NCBI GenBank assembly: GCA_921293015.1
Contig: OV121096.1
Span: 22,951,729 to 23,015,728 of the forward strand
From: Phorcus lineatus
Taxonomy: Eukaryota; Mollusca; Gastropoda; Trochida; Trochidae
DNA length: 64,000 nt
Reading direction: 5' to 3'
Position numbers and translations under genes: made by a program. Below are positions 23,101-33,731 of this stretch, piece by piece (positions within the stretch are counted from its first letter, which is position 1; every line of letters begins with the position of its first letter). A model generated the notes under the pieces. That model did not search any database and was not told where the DNA came from. It saw nothing but the letters and a program-made list of their open reading frames with translations.

Positions 23101-25101
23101 TCATAATATGATTATCACTACCAACATTATCATCAACATTATTAACTTTCAGAACCGACATGTATATCAACATCAACATCAAAATCAGCATTGACCTATT
23201 ATCAGTACTAGCATCAATGTCTAACATCAACATCTAAACAAGCATCTTCTTTTATATCTGAAATCGTTATATTCCTTGCGTATATCACCAAATTGGAGAT
23301 CAGACGCAATATCAGCATCAAAATCAACAACACCAATATTCTTAACAATCAAAATCTTCATCATATAAATACTATCATCACTAACACCTAGAACAACAGC
23401 ATTATCAGTATAGATATATAATTGGTAGTGATTACATTGTTATTGTAAGCTGTATAAACTATTTCAAAATGCAGGGGCAAGTGCAACTGAGGGTCGGAGA
23501 GACACAATGTCCCCACTTCATCTGGCAGTCATTTCTGGTAACAAGGAGATCGTGGAGGAACTGTTGCAGCATGTTGGTAGCTACACTTCACGTGCTGACA
23601 GCATGGCCCACTCAACACCACTCCACATGGCCGCACAACACAACCGGAAGGAAATCGCTGAAATACTCCTCAAACATAAGTAGGTTTATCGGCATTCTTT
23701 CAAAATGTCACAACAAGCACTACAACATGTAAATCTCTCTATCACATCAAGCACTGCAACACGCCAATGACATTTCTGTATCACAGCAAGGACTGCAACG
23801 TGTTTTTAACAACTCTCTTACAAATAAAGCATTGCAACAGACTTATGGTATTTCTCTATCAGAGCAAGCACTGCAACGTGTCAATGACCTCTGTCTCTTA
23901 CAGCAAGCAATGCAACATGTCAATGTCAGTTATCTCTATCACAGCAAGCACTTCAACATGTTAATGACATCTTTCCATAACAACAAGACCTGAAACATGT
24001 CAATGACATCTCTCTTTTACAGCAAGCATTGCAACATGTCAATGACATATATCTCTCCTACAAATACTGCAACCTGTCAATGACCTCTCTCTATTACAGC
24101 AATCACTGCAACATGTTGTTAACATCTCTCTGTCAAAGAAAGCATTGCAACAGACTTATTGCATTTCTCTATCACTGCAAGCACTGCAACATTTCAATAA
24201 CATCTCTCTATCACAGCAAGAATTGCAAAATGTCAATGACAACACTCTACAACAGTAATCACGGTTAGGTGTTAATTAAATCTCTCTATTACAGCAAGCA
24301 GGTGAACATGACTGACCGAGACGGGAACACTCCGCTGCACATAGCTGCGCAGTATGGACATCAAAAGATGGTGGTTCTGTTGATGGAGGCAGGTGCTGAT
24401 ATCCATCAGAGGAACTCCAGGGGCAGGATTCCGTTACACGGGGCGACAGAGAACAACAACGAGGACGCACTTGACGTACGTTCGTCAATAGTGTAGATTA
24501 TAAAATTTGTTATTGTTTGATAAATTGTTACCTAAGAGGGCATTTATTTAGGCTGATATTTATCATACGGTGCCCTTGTGCAAATGTCATAGTGACGTGA
24601 CGTCAGGAACAATGATTACGCCACCTTCGTCTATGCATTCTAAATGTGGCTTCAGGATTATGGGTTTGCAGACCCCTTTGTGTACGAGATTTTTTCTAAG
24701 CAGTTGTAGCATGACATTTTCCAGAACCCAAAAATAGAGGATTTTATCAACGTTAGAAAAAAATTAAACATCACACTCTAATGTAATAGTTGACCTTAGT
24801 TGTCAAGGGATCAACAGTTAGGAATACGCTAAGCCTATTTCGCCCTATTTCGTGATTTGATGACATTTATGATCGATTTATAATGAAAAAAGAACGAAAA
24901 TGCACCGCAATTAAAGGAATATTAATATCATATAAGTATGATAAGTTTTGTTCTTACACAGAGAGCAAATGCCAGTCAATAACAAAGTACCAGTATCAGT
25001 TATCTGTTTTATTTACAGGAAATCTTAAACCCAAAACCTCTCCGAGTGGAAAAAAGTTTAGGGATATACAGGAAGACAAGGCAAAGATTGGGAGGAAGCT
25101 G
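17155..25101 (+). CDS. TRPA-derived ankyrin-only paralog, copy B (9 exons)
   Basis: Exons: 17155-17214, 20844-21012, 21315-21481, 21786-21989, 22572-22793, 22968-23058, 23475-23679, 24295-24475 and 25019-25101. Exon 1 starts at ATG (MDNSSSELGQFF...) and ends in phase 0; the rest join in phase with GT-AG borders. The ankyrin cores are intact (RGLTPLQHAILNN, QQTPLHYAVVYG, GMTPLHLAATYT, STPLHYACATG, SPLHLAVISGNK, STPLHMAAQHN, NTPLHIAAQYG, IPLHGATENN), about 10 repeats in 433 residues. Exons 4-8 are roughly 85% identical in protein to copy A. In exon 9 copy A has 90 nt, while B has 86 with a small indel, so reading in phase ends at TGA (25099-25101). No linker, membrane or pore exons follow; two terminal-inverted-repeat elements and a Gypsy element come next. 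It is either a truncated pseudogene or an expressed ankyrin-only protein of about 460 residues. The intact first 8 exons favour recent or continuing constraint. Confidence 0.75.
17215..18448. other. Intron 1 of copy B, left part
   Basis: AT-rich, with no recognisable feature before the LINE at 18449. Confidence 0.5.
18449..19605 (-). mobile_element. 5'-truncated LINE in intron 1 of copy B
   Basis: On the minus strand the right part encodes the thumb region after the reverse-transcriptase domain: GLLIAKFKHLGGMPFSVYTK and YGAGIWG match the 'G.P...YxKLxxxxVxxILxYGxxxWG' block of LINEs. After a frame change, the left part has a C-terminal zinc motif (CFNCSDIVEDEMHVLLFC) and ends with a stop near 18616. 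The 3' tail is a CTGT-type repeat (ACAGACAGACAGACAG on the plus strand at about 18450). It is broken and 5'-truncated. It lies in antisense orientation to copy B. Confidence 0.8.
19606..20843. other. Rest of intron 1 of copy B
   Basis: Mostly featureless. At 19835-19853 it carries a single end (TCACGGAGTGGCTCTTTAA) of the element family whose complete copy lies at 25119-25597. Confidence 0.6.
23090..23470. repeat. Intron 6 simple repeat (ATCAACATCA-rich)
   Basis: Imperfect CAACATCAACATC-type repeats fill the intron between exons 6 and 7. The matching intron of copy A (57640-58110) holds the same motif on the opposite strand, longer and purer. Confidence 0.7.
23690..24290 (+). repeat. Acceptor-derived 39-bp minisatellite in intron 7 of copy B
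   Basis: About 14 imperfect units of roughly 39 bp, each carrying TCTCTATCACAG followed by CAAGCACTGCAACATG. The true exon 8 border reads TCTCTATTACAG then CAAGCAGGTGAACATG, so each unit is a copy of the acceptor and the first ~20 bases of the exon. As the unit is 39 nt, the look-alike exons are in the same frame as exon 8. An in-frame stop lies between the array and the real exon. Confidence 0.85.
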
Positions 25102-25118
25102 AAGGTTGTGTCAAATGC

Positions 25119-25597
25119 TTAAAGAGCCACTCCGTGATTTTCATAACATAATATTTACCTCTGATACGAACCTAAATGTCATATGTGGTGATATAAAATC
25201 AAAACATCTGAACTTCTCATGTCCAAAAGACATATATGTGACAAATACTAGTTTTCCATGAAAATCTAAAACAACCTTATAAAAGCACAGAGGTGTAGAT
25301 ATCACGTCCAATATACATGGATACGAGTTATAAAACCCAACAAACACTAACAACTCCTAACTGTCCTCATGGCTGTTTTAGATAAGTCTCCAAAATGACG
25401 TGTGACGATTTGACGCGCGCCACTGTCCGGTTTTCGATCATAATTGCGATGTTTTACCTTCATATTGTCACTTTAAAAAAACAACAATAAGCTTTAAAAT
25501 GTGTCTTTTTGGTAACAGTCGATACTTCGCGATCAAATGACATCATTGATTAAGTTTGGCATATATGACTCCAACAACTCACGGAGTGGCTCTTTAA
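25119..25597. mobile_element. MITE with perfect 19-bp inverted ends, TTAA borders
   Basis: TTAAAGAGCCACTCCGTGA at the left is the exact complement of TCACGGAGTGGCTCTTTAA at the right, so the element is bordered by TTAA on both sides. The inside is non-coding. It starts 14 bp after the end of the copy B exon 9 region. A solitary end lies at 19835-19853. Confidence 0.85.
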
Positions 25598-25669
25598 TAG
25601 TACTTTTATTTGAGTGTTTTACGACGCTATGTCACAATGTCAGTTCCAAGAACACGTGAAACCATGACG

Positions 25670-25992
25670 TTTAAGGGACAGTAGCACTTTTATTTTAAGT
25701 GATTAAAGTGAGCTCACGAAAACGATGATAAATGTATCCCATTTCAAGACAATGATTTTTGATCAAAAGAAACAGTTTTAAGATGAACGGTTGGCAAGTT
25801 ATAGAAATCCATACCTTTACCTCAAATAATCAAAAAGTGTTCACACAAAGATGGACGCAACATTTTTTACTTGAAACAAAAGGGTTAATGATGTGTTTTG
25901 ACCCTCTGAAATTATACATTTGGCATAAACTATTAATCATTTTGAAATAATTGAAGAAAGAAATCTTTCAACAAACGTGCTGCCCCTTTAAA
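25670..25992. mobile_element. MITE with inverted ends, family 2
   Basis: TTTAAGGGACAGTAGCAC at the left pairs with GTGCTGCCCCTTTAAA at the right. A related end, TTTTAAAGGGGCAGTAACAC, occurs at 47393 in an intron of copy A, followed by similar sequence. Confidence 0.7.
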
Positions 25993-26190
25993 GTACTTCA
26001 CAGTATTGTAGACTGAATAGAGATTTAAGCTGGAACATTTAGTATCCTGATCCATTCTCACACAATTCCCAGTTATCTACCTTGACAGATCGTAACTAGT
26101 CAATGAATCAGTTTACCTCGACAAATAACAGCAGTAAAGGCATGGGACCGCCGAGTTCGAAATACGTTATAATTGAAAAATTATTTCGAG

Positions 26191-26244
26191 ATTTTGAATC
26201 ACGTGACCAATCACACATCGGGGATTCCCTCCCCAAAATACTGG
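26191..26244. promoter_or_regulatory. Conserved module with E-box and kappaB-like site (inverted partner at 31982-32032)
   Basis: The segment contains TCACGTGAC, an E-box palindrome, and GGGGATTCCC, which fits the NF-kappaB/Rel consensus GGGRNNYYCC. The same ~50 bases occur in inverted orientation at 31982-32032. Regulatory function is inferred from the motifs only. Confidence 0.4.
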
Positions 26245-26437
26245 CGAGTTTTCAATGCTCTCCAGGTCACCTCTATGTAATAGATCACTGTATGTGTCCT
26301 TTTACCTTTTCTGTAAATAGTAATATATATTGTAAATTTAAAACATAATTGATCTGGTTGACAAATTAACGAGGTTTATATTAATAATATTTTTATTTCA
26401 TTCTCACAAGAAAATGTAATTTCTTGTGTTCAGGGAC

Positions 26438-26602
26438 TGTTACGTGGTACGCACTTAATATGAACATGTGTGAGTTACCTCCCTTGCTTGTACAGTACGC
26501 AATGAATGGATAAAGAAGTCACACTGGACATCAGCTGTCTGTTTAACTCTTATGTCACAAGTACCTGTACGGTAATATTGACAAGCCTTAGAGCACGTAA
26601 CA
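26438..26602 (+). repeat. 5' LTR of the Ty3/Gypsy element, 165 bp
   Basis: Direct repeat with 31000-31164, three differences. Confidence 0.95.
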
Positions 26603-29600
26603 TGGTGGCAGCAGCGGTCGATCTCACTCTTCTTGTGAAAATAACTGTGTATCAGTAACTTTGATTAACTTTGCCGCTACGTTTCTCGGTTGTGTCAAAA
26701 TGACCACGTGCGTCTGTCAGACTGTTTCCTATTTTCATGGGTGATATATTGGGCGATATAGTGTATCTTATCAGTCTTTTCACTCATTATGGCTGACGGA
26801 AATGAAGAAGCGGAACAAGCTGAACGTCCTGTTCGTGGGCCGGGTCCAGTTAGTGGAATTAAACCTCCTGTACACCTTGTTATTGAGGGTAACATTGCCG
26901 AAAACTGGAAAGTTTTTAAACAAAAGTGGACAAATTATTCTATTTTCATAAAGTTGCAGGATTATGAGAGGGACTATCAGGTAGCACTTTTACTACACAC
27001 ACTAGGGGATGAAGCTTTGAAAGTGTATAATGGATTTCAATTTGACACTGCTGATAATGAAAGAACTGTCATTGAAATTATACAGAAATTTGATAACTTT
27101 GCTGTAGGTGAAGTAAATGAGACCTATGAACGTTTTGTTTTTAAGAAACGTGTACAAACAGAGGGAGAATCATTTGAAGCATTTCACAGTTCCCTGCGTT
27201 CTCTTGTGAAAACTTGCAATTACTGTAATAATTGTGTGCCATCTATCATTAGAGACAGACTAGTACTTGGCATAAGGGATCATACTACACAACAAACACT
27301 ACTCAGAGAACGTGATTTGACCTTGAATAGGTGCATAGACATATGCAAAGCAGCAGAGAATGCTACTACTCAGTCTAGAATGCTAAGACCTGAAAATGTA
27401 AACAGTGTGAGACCAAAGCAACCCAACCAGAGTAACAAACATTACAATAAGAAATCAAACAAGAAACAGGGTTCTAGTGCTAGTCAAGGTTATAACAAAT
27501 CAGAATTTCACAAGTCAAAATCTACTCATTCATCAAAAGAGAGAAACTGTAAATTCTGTGGCTACTCACACATCATGAAACGTGATCTCTGTCCAGCTTG
27601 GGGTAAAACTTGCTCTCGATGCAATGAGAAGAATCACTTTGCACCTGTTTGCCCAAATAGGCGATCTGATAGGAAGGTCAACTATGTGGATGATGTATCC
27701 TCTGACGATGAATGGATCAACACTGTTACTAGTAACTTTGATAAACCTGTGAAGTGTCGTATGCTAGTTGATGGCAAAGATGTTATTTTCACAGTTTATC
27801 CAGGAGCATCTGTCAATATTGTACCTGCTACTTTGATAAATGACAAAATGTCAAAGTTGTCATCTACCACTAAAAACTTGAAAATTTGGAATAATACAAA
27901 TGTAACCCCACTAGGTACTGTGCGTGTATCGTTGCGTAACCCTGCAAACAACAAGAAGTATTCAGTGGAATTTATTGTTGTAAGTGAAAGTTTCATACCT
28001 TTGTTAGGCATCAAGACTGTTACACAGATGGGACTTGTAACCGTACATGAGGAAAATATTGAGAGGGTGGCTAGTGTCTCAAGTGAGGGGCAATACAGTG
28101 ATGTATTCGATGGGAAACTTGGATGTTTTGACGGAGTTGTACACCTAACTGTCGACCTGTTGTCATGTCGAATCACAGAGTACCAATTGCCCTACGGACC
28201 AAGTTGAAGAGTGAACTAAATCGCATGCAAGAGTGTGGTATCATCACACCTGTAAGCGAGCCTACTCCATGGGTAAGCCAGATAGCGATAGCAGTCAAGA
28301 AATCTGGTGATCTGCGCATCTGTTTAGACCCACAGGAACTAAACAAAGCACTTCAACGTGAGCACTATACTCTACCTGTCCTCGAAGACACTCTCCATGA
28401 GCTAAGTAAGTCAAGAGTGTTCTCAAAGGCTGACTTGTCCTCTGGTTATCTACATGTACAGCTTGATGAGGAGTCCAGTTATCTCACTACGTTTCAGACA
28501 TGTTATGGTCGTTATCGCTGGCTCCGACTTCCGTTTGGCACTTCAGTATCTTCAGAAATCTTTCAGAAGAAGTTGATCGTGGCCCTGGAGGGTCTTCCTG
28601 GTGTTGTCTGCATTGCGGACGATGTTCTGATCCATGGAAAAGACACTGATGAACATGATCGCAATCTACTTAACTTTTTGCAACGTTGTCGTGAAAAGTG
28701 CATCAAACTGAATCACAACAAATTCCAACTGAGAATGAGTGAAATAACATTCATGGGACATCGGATCACCAAGGAAGGACTTCAAACTGACCCTGAAAAA
28801 GTCAGAGCAATCTGTGACATGAAACCTCCAACCAACATTGAACAGCTAAGACGATATCTCGGCTTAGTCAACTACTTGGCCAAATTCCTGCCAAACCTGA
28901 CGGAAGTTACTGCGCCAATGCGCAATCTTGTGAAAAAAGACGTTCCATGGACATGGTCCTCTACACAGTCGGATGCATATGAGACAGTAAAGCAAATGGT
29001 GACACAGGCTCCAGTGCTCGTCTTCTACGACCCTGAAAAGGAACTGACACGGGAGAATGATGCTAGTGAATATGGTCTGGGTTCTGTACTTCTACAAAAT
29101 GGCAAGCCAGTTGCTTTCGCCAGTAGATCCCTCTCAGACAGTGAGAGAAGATACGCCCAGATCGAGAAGGAAATGTTGGCCGTCACTTTTGGTCTGGAAA
29201 AGTTCAACCATTATACATTTGGACGACGTGTCAATGTTGTGACTGACCACATGCCACTCATCACAATTGTTAAGAAGCCACTCTCAAAAGCTCCAAACAG
29301 ACTTCAGTCTCTACTCCTCCGGACACAGAAATACAATTACAGTCTATTGTTCAAGCCAGGCAAGGATATTCCTGTTGCAGATTCACTATCAAGAGCTCCA
29401 CTGCCAGATAAGCCCTGTGTATGTCAATAATGTGTCTCACCTGTCCATATCTGATGAACGCCTGAATGAAATTAGAGTTGCAACAGCAAGTGACAGTTCA
29501 CTCCAGCAACTCAAAGCTACTATCATGCAAGGTTGGCCGAATGACAAACAGAGGTTGACGCCAGAACTTATGCCTTATTTCAGCTACAGGGATGAACTGA

Positions 29601-30999
29601 CTGTCCAAGATGGAATTATCCTTCGAGGGACTAGAGTTATTATACCCTCATCTTTGAGAACCAAAATCAAGAAAAAGCTGCATGTAGGTCACATGGGAAT
29701 CAACTCGTGTCTTCGACGTGCTCGAAACCTAGTCTTTTGGCCCAGGATGTCTTCTGAAATAAGACAATATATAGAGACCTGTGACATTTGTGCTAGATTC
29801 TGTGACAAACAACCACAAGAGCCTCTCAACATGCGTGATATACCTGATCTGCCTTGGGACACTGTAGGAACAGACATATTCACTCTTCAAGGTAGAAATT
29901 ATCTTGTTACAACTGACTTATACAGTAATTTCTTTGAAGTTGACTATCTACCAGAGATAACATCTGAAGCTGTAGTGAACAAGATGAAATCTCACTTCGC
30001 CCGCCATGGTATCCCTAACACGGTTATCAGTGATGGAGGAACACAATACATGTGTGAAAAGTTCCAGACATTCAGTAAGGCCTGGGGTTTCAAACATGAA
30101 ACTTCTAGCCCCGGTAACAGTAAAGCAAACGGTGCAGCTGAGGCGACCGTGAAAATTGCAAAACGTATGATGAAGAAGTGTCATGCAGCCAAAGAAGATC
30201 CTTATCTTGGTCTCCTAAACCTCAGGAACACTCCAACAGAAGGTCTTCAAACCAGTCCAGCACAGCGCTTGATGGGACGCAGCACTAGAACGCAAGTTCC
30301 CAGTACTATCTCTTCTCTCAGACCAAACTTCTACAGTGATGAGAAGGTTAATCTGGAAAATAAGCGACTGTCAGTTATTGAGAGACATGAAACATGCCAT
30401 CCAGGTAATTCTCTCAAGCCACTGCAGACAGGTGACACTGTTCGAATGCAGCCAATCCAAACAGGAAAGAAAGAGTGGACTGAGGCAACTGTTACAGGCA
30501 AACTGAAAAGCAGATCATACACAGTTCAGACTCAGAATGGTAATGAATATCGACGAAATCGTCAACAATTGCGTCTGAAGAAGACATCTAGAATGGAAGA
30601 CACCATACCTCAGATCCAACCTCAGATCCAAGTCACTCAGAATAGAACTCCAACCACTGTTCCAACTCCAGCCGACGACCCTTCACGCAAGTCATCACGT
30701 GACCCACCTGTCTGTGTCACACCTCAACCATCCACTTACCAAACTAGGTCTGGAAGGACAGTTAAATCAGTTCGCAGACTGGATCTTTAACTGTATTACG
30801 GTTCATTAATACCAACCATAACAATCATGAACCTCTAGTCATAATGTTCTTTGTGTTAGTGACTCTTCCCAAATGTACTGCTGACCTGATAATAATAATA
30901 TGATGGACTATAATAACATCAGTATATCTCAATCATTTAACATCAATGATTGTTATCTTCATTTTCATAAACATATTTGTTTATTCAGAAAAAGGGAGA

Positions 31000-31164
31000 T
31001 GTTACGTGGTACGCACTTAATATGAACATGTGTGAGTTACCTCCCTTGCTTGTACAGTACGCAATGAATGAATAAAAAAGGCACACTGGACATCAGCTGT
31101 CTGTTTAACTCTTATGTCACAAGTACCTGTACGGTAATATTGACAAGCCTTAGAGCACGTAACA
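31000..31164 (+). repeat. 3' LTR of the Ty3/Gypsy element, 165 bp
   Basis: Direct repeat with 26438-26602; followed by the target duplication GGGAC. Confidence 0.95.
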
Positions 31165-31169
31165 GGGAC

Positions 31170-31981
31170 TATTATATCAGGTTTGATTAAATTTCAAACA
31201 CCAACTCCCAAATAACCCAACACACAGCATTTAGAACTGCTAACTGTTTATAATGAAATTGCCTATGAATTTTAGAAAGTGATACTTTCTCAAAATAAAA
31301 TATACAATCATTTTTAGGGAGCAATGTCACTAATACTAAAATTATTGACAAATATATAACATCATTCTTAATGTCTGGAAGTAGAAGGTAATAGCAAGAC
31401 TTGAAAAAATCTATCACTATGTGATAGGGCAAAATAATGCTTATGTTTATGTCAAACATCACAACATTAGTGAGTAGTTTAGTCATTATTATTACACATT
31501 TAAAGGAATTTTAAACCATCTTAAATTGCAGATAGAATGGGCAAGGTTTAACTACTATTTCTGTTTGAAGAAGTCAAATTTAAGTATGATATGGAATTTG
31601 ATTTAAAAGATGAACAATGCTCAAACAAGGACTCCATGGGCATTCTTGGCACTTGGTTAGGGAAGTCCCTGACATTTCTGTTGTCACAAACTTTATTGGA
31701 TATCGTAGATATTCCAAATACATTATTATTCACTCTCGGCCTAGTAAAATATAGTTTTTACATGTTCTTAAGACAATTGTGTATGACTATACACAACCTC
31801 TTTCAATTGTTACCTCTTATATGTCTCATCAGATTTGAGGAAATATGAAGAATATTGAAATGATGTACATGATGCCATACCACTGCGTTTATTTTCTGAC
31901 AATGTTTGCACCAATGAAAACTAAACTAAACAACCAGGGAACCAATTTGTAAACAAGCATCGGAGCCATCGCACGTGTGTC
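31170..31981. other. AT-rich spacer, nothing recognised
   Basis: No gene or repeat that I can support between the Gypsy element and the E-box module. Confidence 0.5.
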
Positions 31982-32050
31982 ACTATTTTGGGGAGGGAAT
32001 CCCCGATGTGTCATAGGTCACGTGACTCAAAATGGCGGCGACCGATCGCG
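31982..32050 (+). promoter_or_regulatory. Candidate promoter: kappaB-like site, E-box and AAAATGGCGGC motif
   Basis: This is the inverted partner of 26191-26244, with GGGAATCCCC, GTCACGTGAC and directly after them AAAATGGCGGCGACC. AANATGGCGGC is the classic YY1-type core at metazoan gene starts. A short frame, ATGGCGGCGACCGATCGCGA onward (about 15 codons), could be a first coding exon for the genes to the right, but no donor could be fixed. The assignment rests on motifs and position. Confidence 0.4.
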
Positions 32051-32764
32051 AGAGATCGACAGAGTTGTTTGACTGCTAATAAATACTTTTCTCTGAACTT
32101 TTTATTACAAAATACATGCGAACTTTTAGGTAAAAGTGTGAAGAAAGCGTTGATGTAGTTTTTTTGTGCGCGAAAGTCGTAACAGATGCGTGAAAGTGCG
32201 ACAAAGGATTTCCTCCACTGCCGTCTATAGGGGTGCGTCCTAGCTCTGATGTAGTGGAAACGAATAGACAGAACGTAATCAAGCTAAGTTTACTCAGTTA
32301 CACATGTGTCGGACACTTCCGCATGTTTGTCCGTGGTTTGCGTTTGCTAGGGGCGGTCGTTAGAGGGCGGGGCTTAATGGATCGGTCTATTATTAAAAGG
32401 AGATTTTATTATTGTGTTTTGGGATAGTAAATAACCTACATTAGGAATAATCAGAGTATTTTGCAGGGAATGTCATTTGTATTATGCTATCCTTATATAG
32501 TAAAATGCCTGTTCATACTATTTTGATTAGTTGAAGATGTCTTCTAGACCAATGTGGGCAATGATATAAGCAAATGAACACTGTAGTGACAGATTGACGT
32601 TTGGATATTATTTACAACAGAGTTCTGGTATGATTCTGAGACTGATATTATTGGCCGCTAGAATTTATTGGCACAATCTTTTTCATAGCTTATGTTTTAT
32701 TCCACAAATATATATTCTTTGCTTGACACAACAATTGATATATTGATTTGACTTTTATTGATAG
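32051..32764. other. Possible 5' intron of the downstream gene
   Basis: Mostly featureless. Around 32403-32470 there is a diverged half-copy of the foldback element at 33165-33313 (shared ...ATTAGGAATAA... block). Confidence 0.5.
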
Positions 32765-33033
32765 GATGTTTTGCACCAAAAGCTTTAAACCGCCTCCTGC
32801 TGAACAGTCGAACATACAACATCTCACTTGAAACAAGTACAGGGACATGTACAGAACACAGAAGTGTCAGAGGTACAGAGAGGCAGTTTATTCTGAAGCA
32901 CAAGTCTAATCAACCTATCTACAAGAGCCGTCCTCTACCAGAACTGAATGACAGGAGCACTGGCAGTTCCTGTCCACCATCCGGTGGGCTGAGTGTGTAC
33001 GAGTTCTACTCTTCCAGTGGGAGCTCCGACTAG
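32765..33033 (+). CDS. Unrecognised protein, putative last coding exon
   Basis: After TTTTATTGATAG the frame is open for 89 codons, reading GCFAPKALNRLLLNSRTYN... and ending ...YEFYSSSGSSD with TAG at 33031-33033. The composition (basic middle, Ser/Gly-rich tail) is more protein-like than the surrounding AT-rich sequence, and a polypyrimidine-containing acceptor precedes it. I recognise no domain. It may be a 3' exon of a gene starting near 32034. Several internal GT donors exist, but none gives the phase needed to join the Myb exon at 33732, so I keep it separate. Confidence 0.4.
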
Positions 33034-33164
33034 AAGACAAGGAAGATGCGCTTTCATGACTTTTCTTGAATATGTGTGTGTATGTGTGTATATATATATA
33101 TAGACCCAAGTACTTTCGACCTTAAGGTCTCATGTTATGAATGATGTTGAGTTGGTAATATATA

Positions 33165-33313
33165 GAGGTTATCATGCGAGAATGTTTTGGAATGGTAAAT
33201 ATCCTGCATTAGGAATAAACATTGTATTTTGCAAGCCTTGGCGAGCTAAAGACATAGTATTTATTCCTAATGCAGGATATTTACCTCCCAAAACATACGA
33301 GAATGATAACCTC
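33165..33313. mobile_element. Foldback MITE (long hairpin)
   Basis: The arms of about 62 bases are nearly perfect complements: GAGGTTATCAT...GGTAAATATCCTGCATTAGG on the left and CCTAATGCAGGATATTTACC...GATAACCTC on the right, with a loop of about 25 bases. A 87-codon frame across it is an artefact of the hairpin. Confidence 0.85.
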
Positions 33314-33559
33314 TTTATCATACAATGTCATTCTGCATTCATTTTGCCAAAAAAGATCATTACTGGAGCTGTAAAAGTTATCTTCAAATGTAAGCATTGA
33401 TATATCCAAATGAACAGCGTAATGATATCCACGGTAAATTGACATTTAATTAACCCTCCATTCTTTGCCTTTGAGGCAACAGAGCTGTTGTGCTGGCATT
33501 ATCTAAATGTTCCAGCGGGTCTTAGAATCTGTTTCTAAATAAAAAAGATGTAAACGAAA

Positions 33560-33665
33560 ATAAATTTCCGTTTCGAAAGTACGCGTAGATTTGAACCCGA
33601 AAGCTTTCGCCTTTGCATTCACACGTACTCAGGCGGCGAGCGTATCTCATTAGAACGAGAGTTCC
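33560..33665 (-). repeat. Possible tRNA-like relic
   Basis: On the minus strand GGGTTCAAATC fits a B-box, with A-box-like GAGATACGCTCG about 45 bases before. No cloverleaf could be completed. Weak call. Confidence 0.2.
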
Positions 33666-33731
33666 TTCCCTTTTCCAAATGCAAATGGCAGATGCAGCGT
33701 TACGGATAGATTAACTAATATATATTGGGAG

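Larger units (their letters stand above)
26433..31169 (+). mobile_element. Ty3/Gypsy LTR retrotransposon (K02A2.6-like), nearly whole fossil
   Basis: Short 165-bp LTRs (26438-26602 and 31000-31164) start TGTTACG and end GTAACA, and they differ at three positions (about 2%). A 5-bp target duplication, GGGAC, flanks the element. A TGG-starting primer-site-like sequence follows the left LTR and a purine tract (AAAAAGGGAGA) precedes the right one. Parts in order: Gag with two Cys-His knuckles (about 26.8-27.7 kb), a protease-like segment (to about 28.1 kb), reverse transcriptase with the IADDVLI motif (about 28.2-28.9 kb), RNase H (about 28.9-29.4 kb), and integrase with a zinc-binding head and core, then a basic tail (about 29.5-30.8 kb). 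Order and motifs fit Ty3/Gypsy of the K02A2.6-like group common in invertebrates. It looks nearly whole with about one or two breaks, and is fairly young. Confidence 0.92.

Noticed and set aside
33137-33400. An 87-codon plus-strand frame.
   Set aside because: It runs through both arms of a foldback element.
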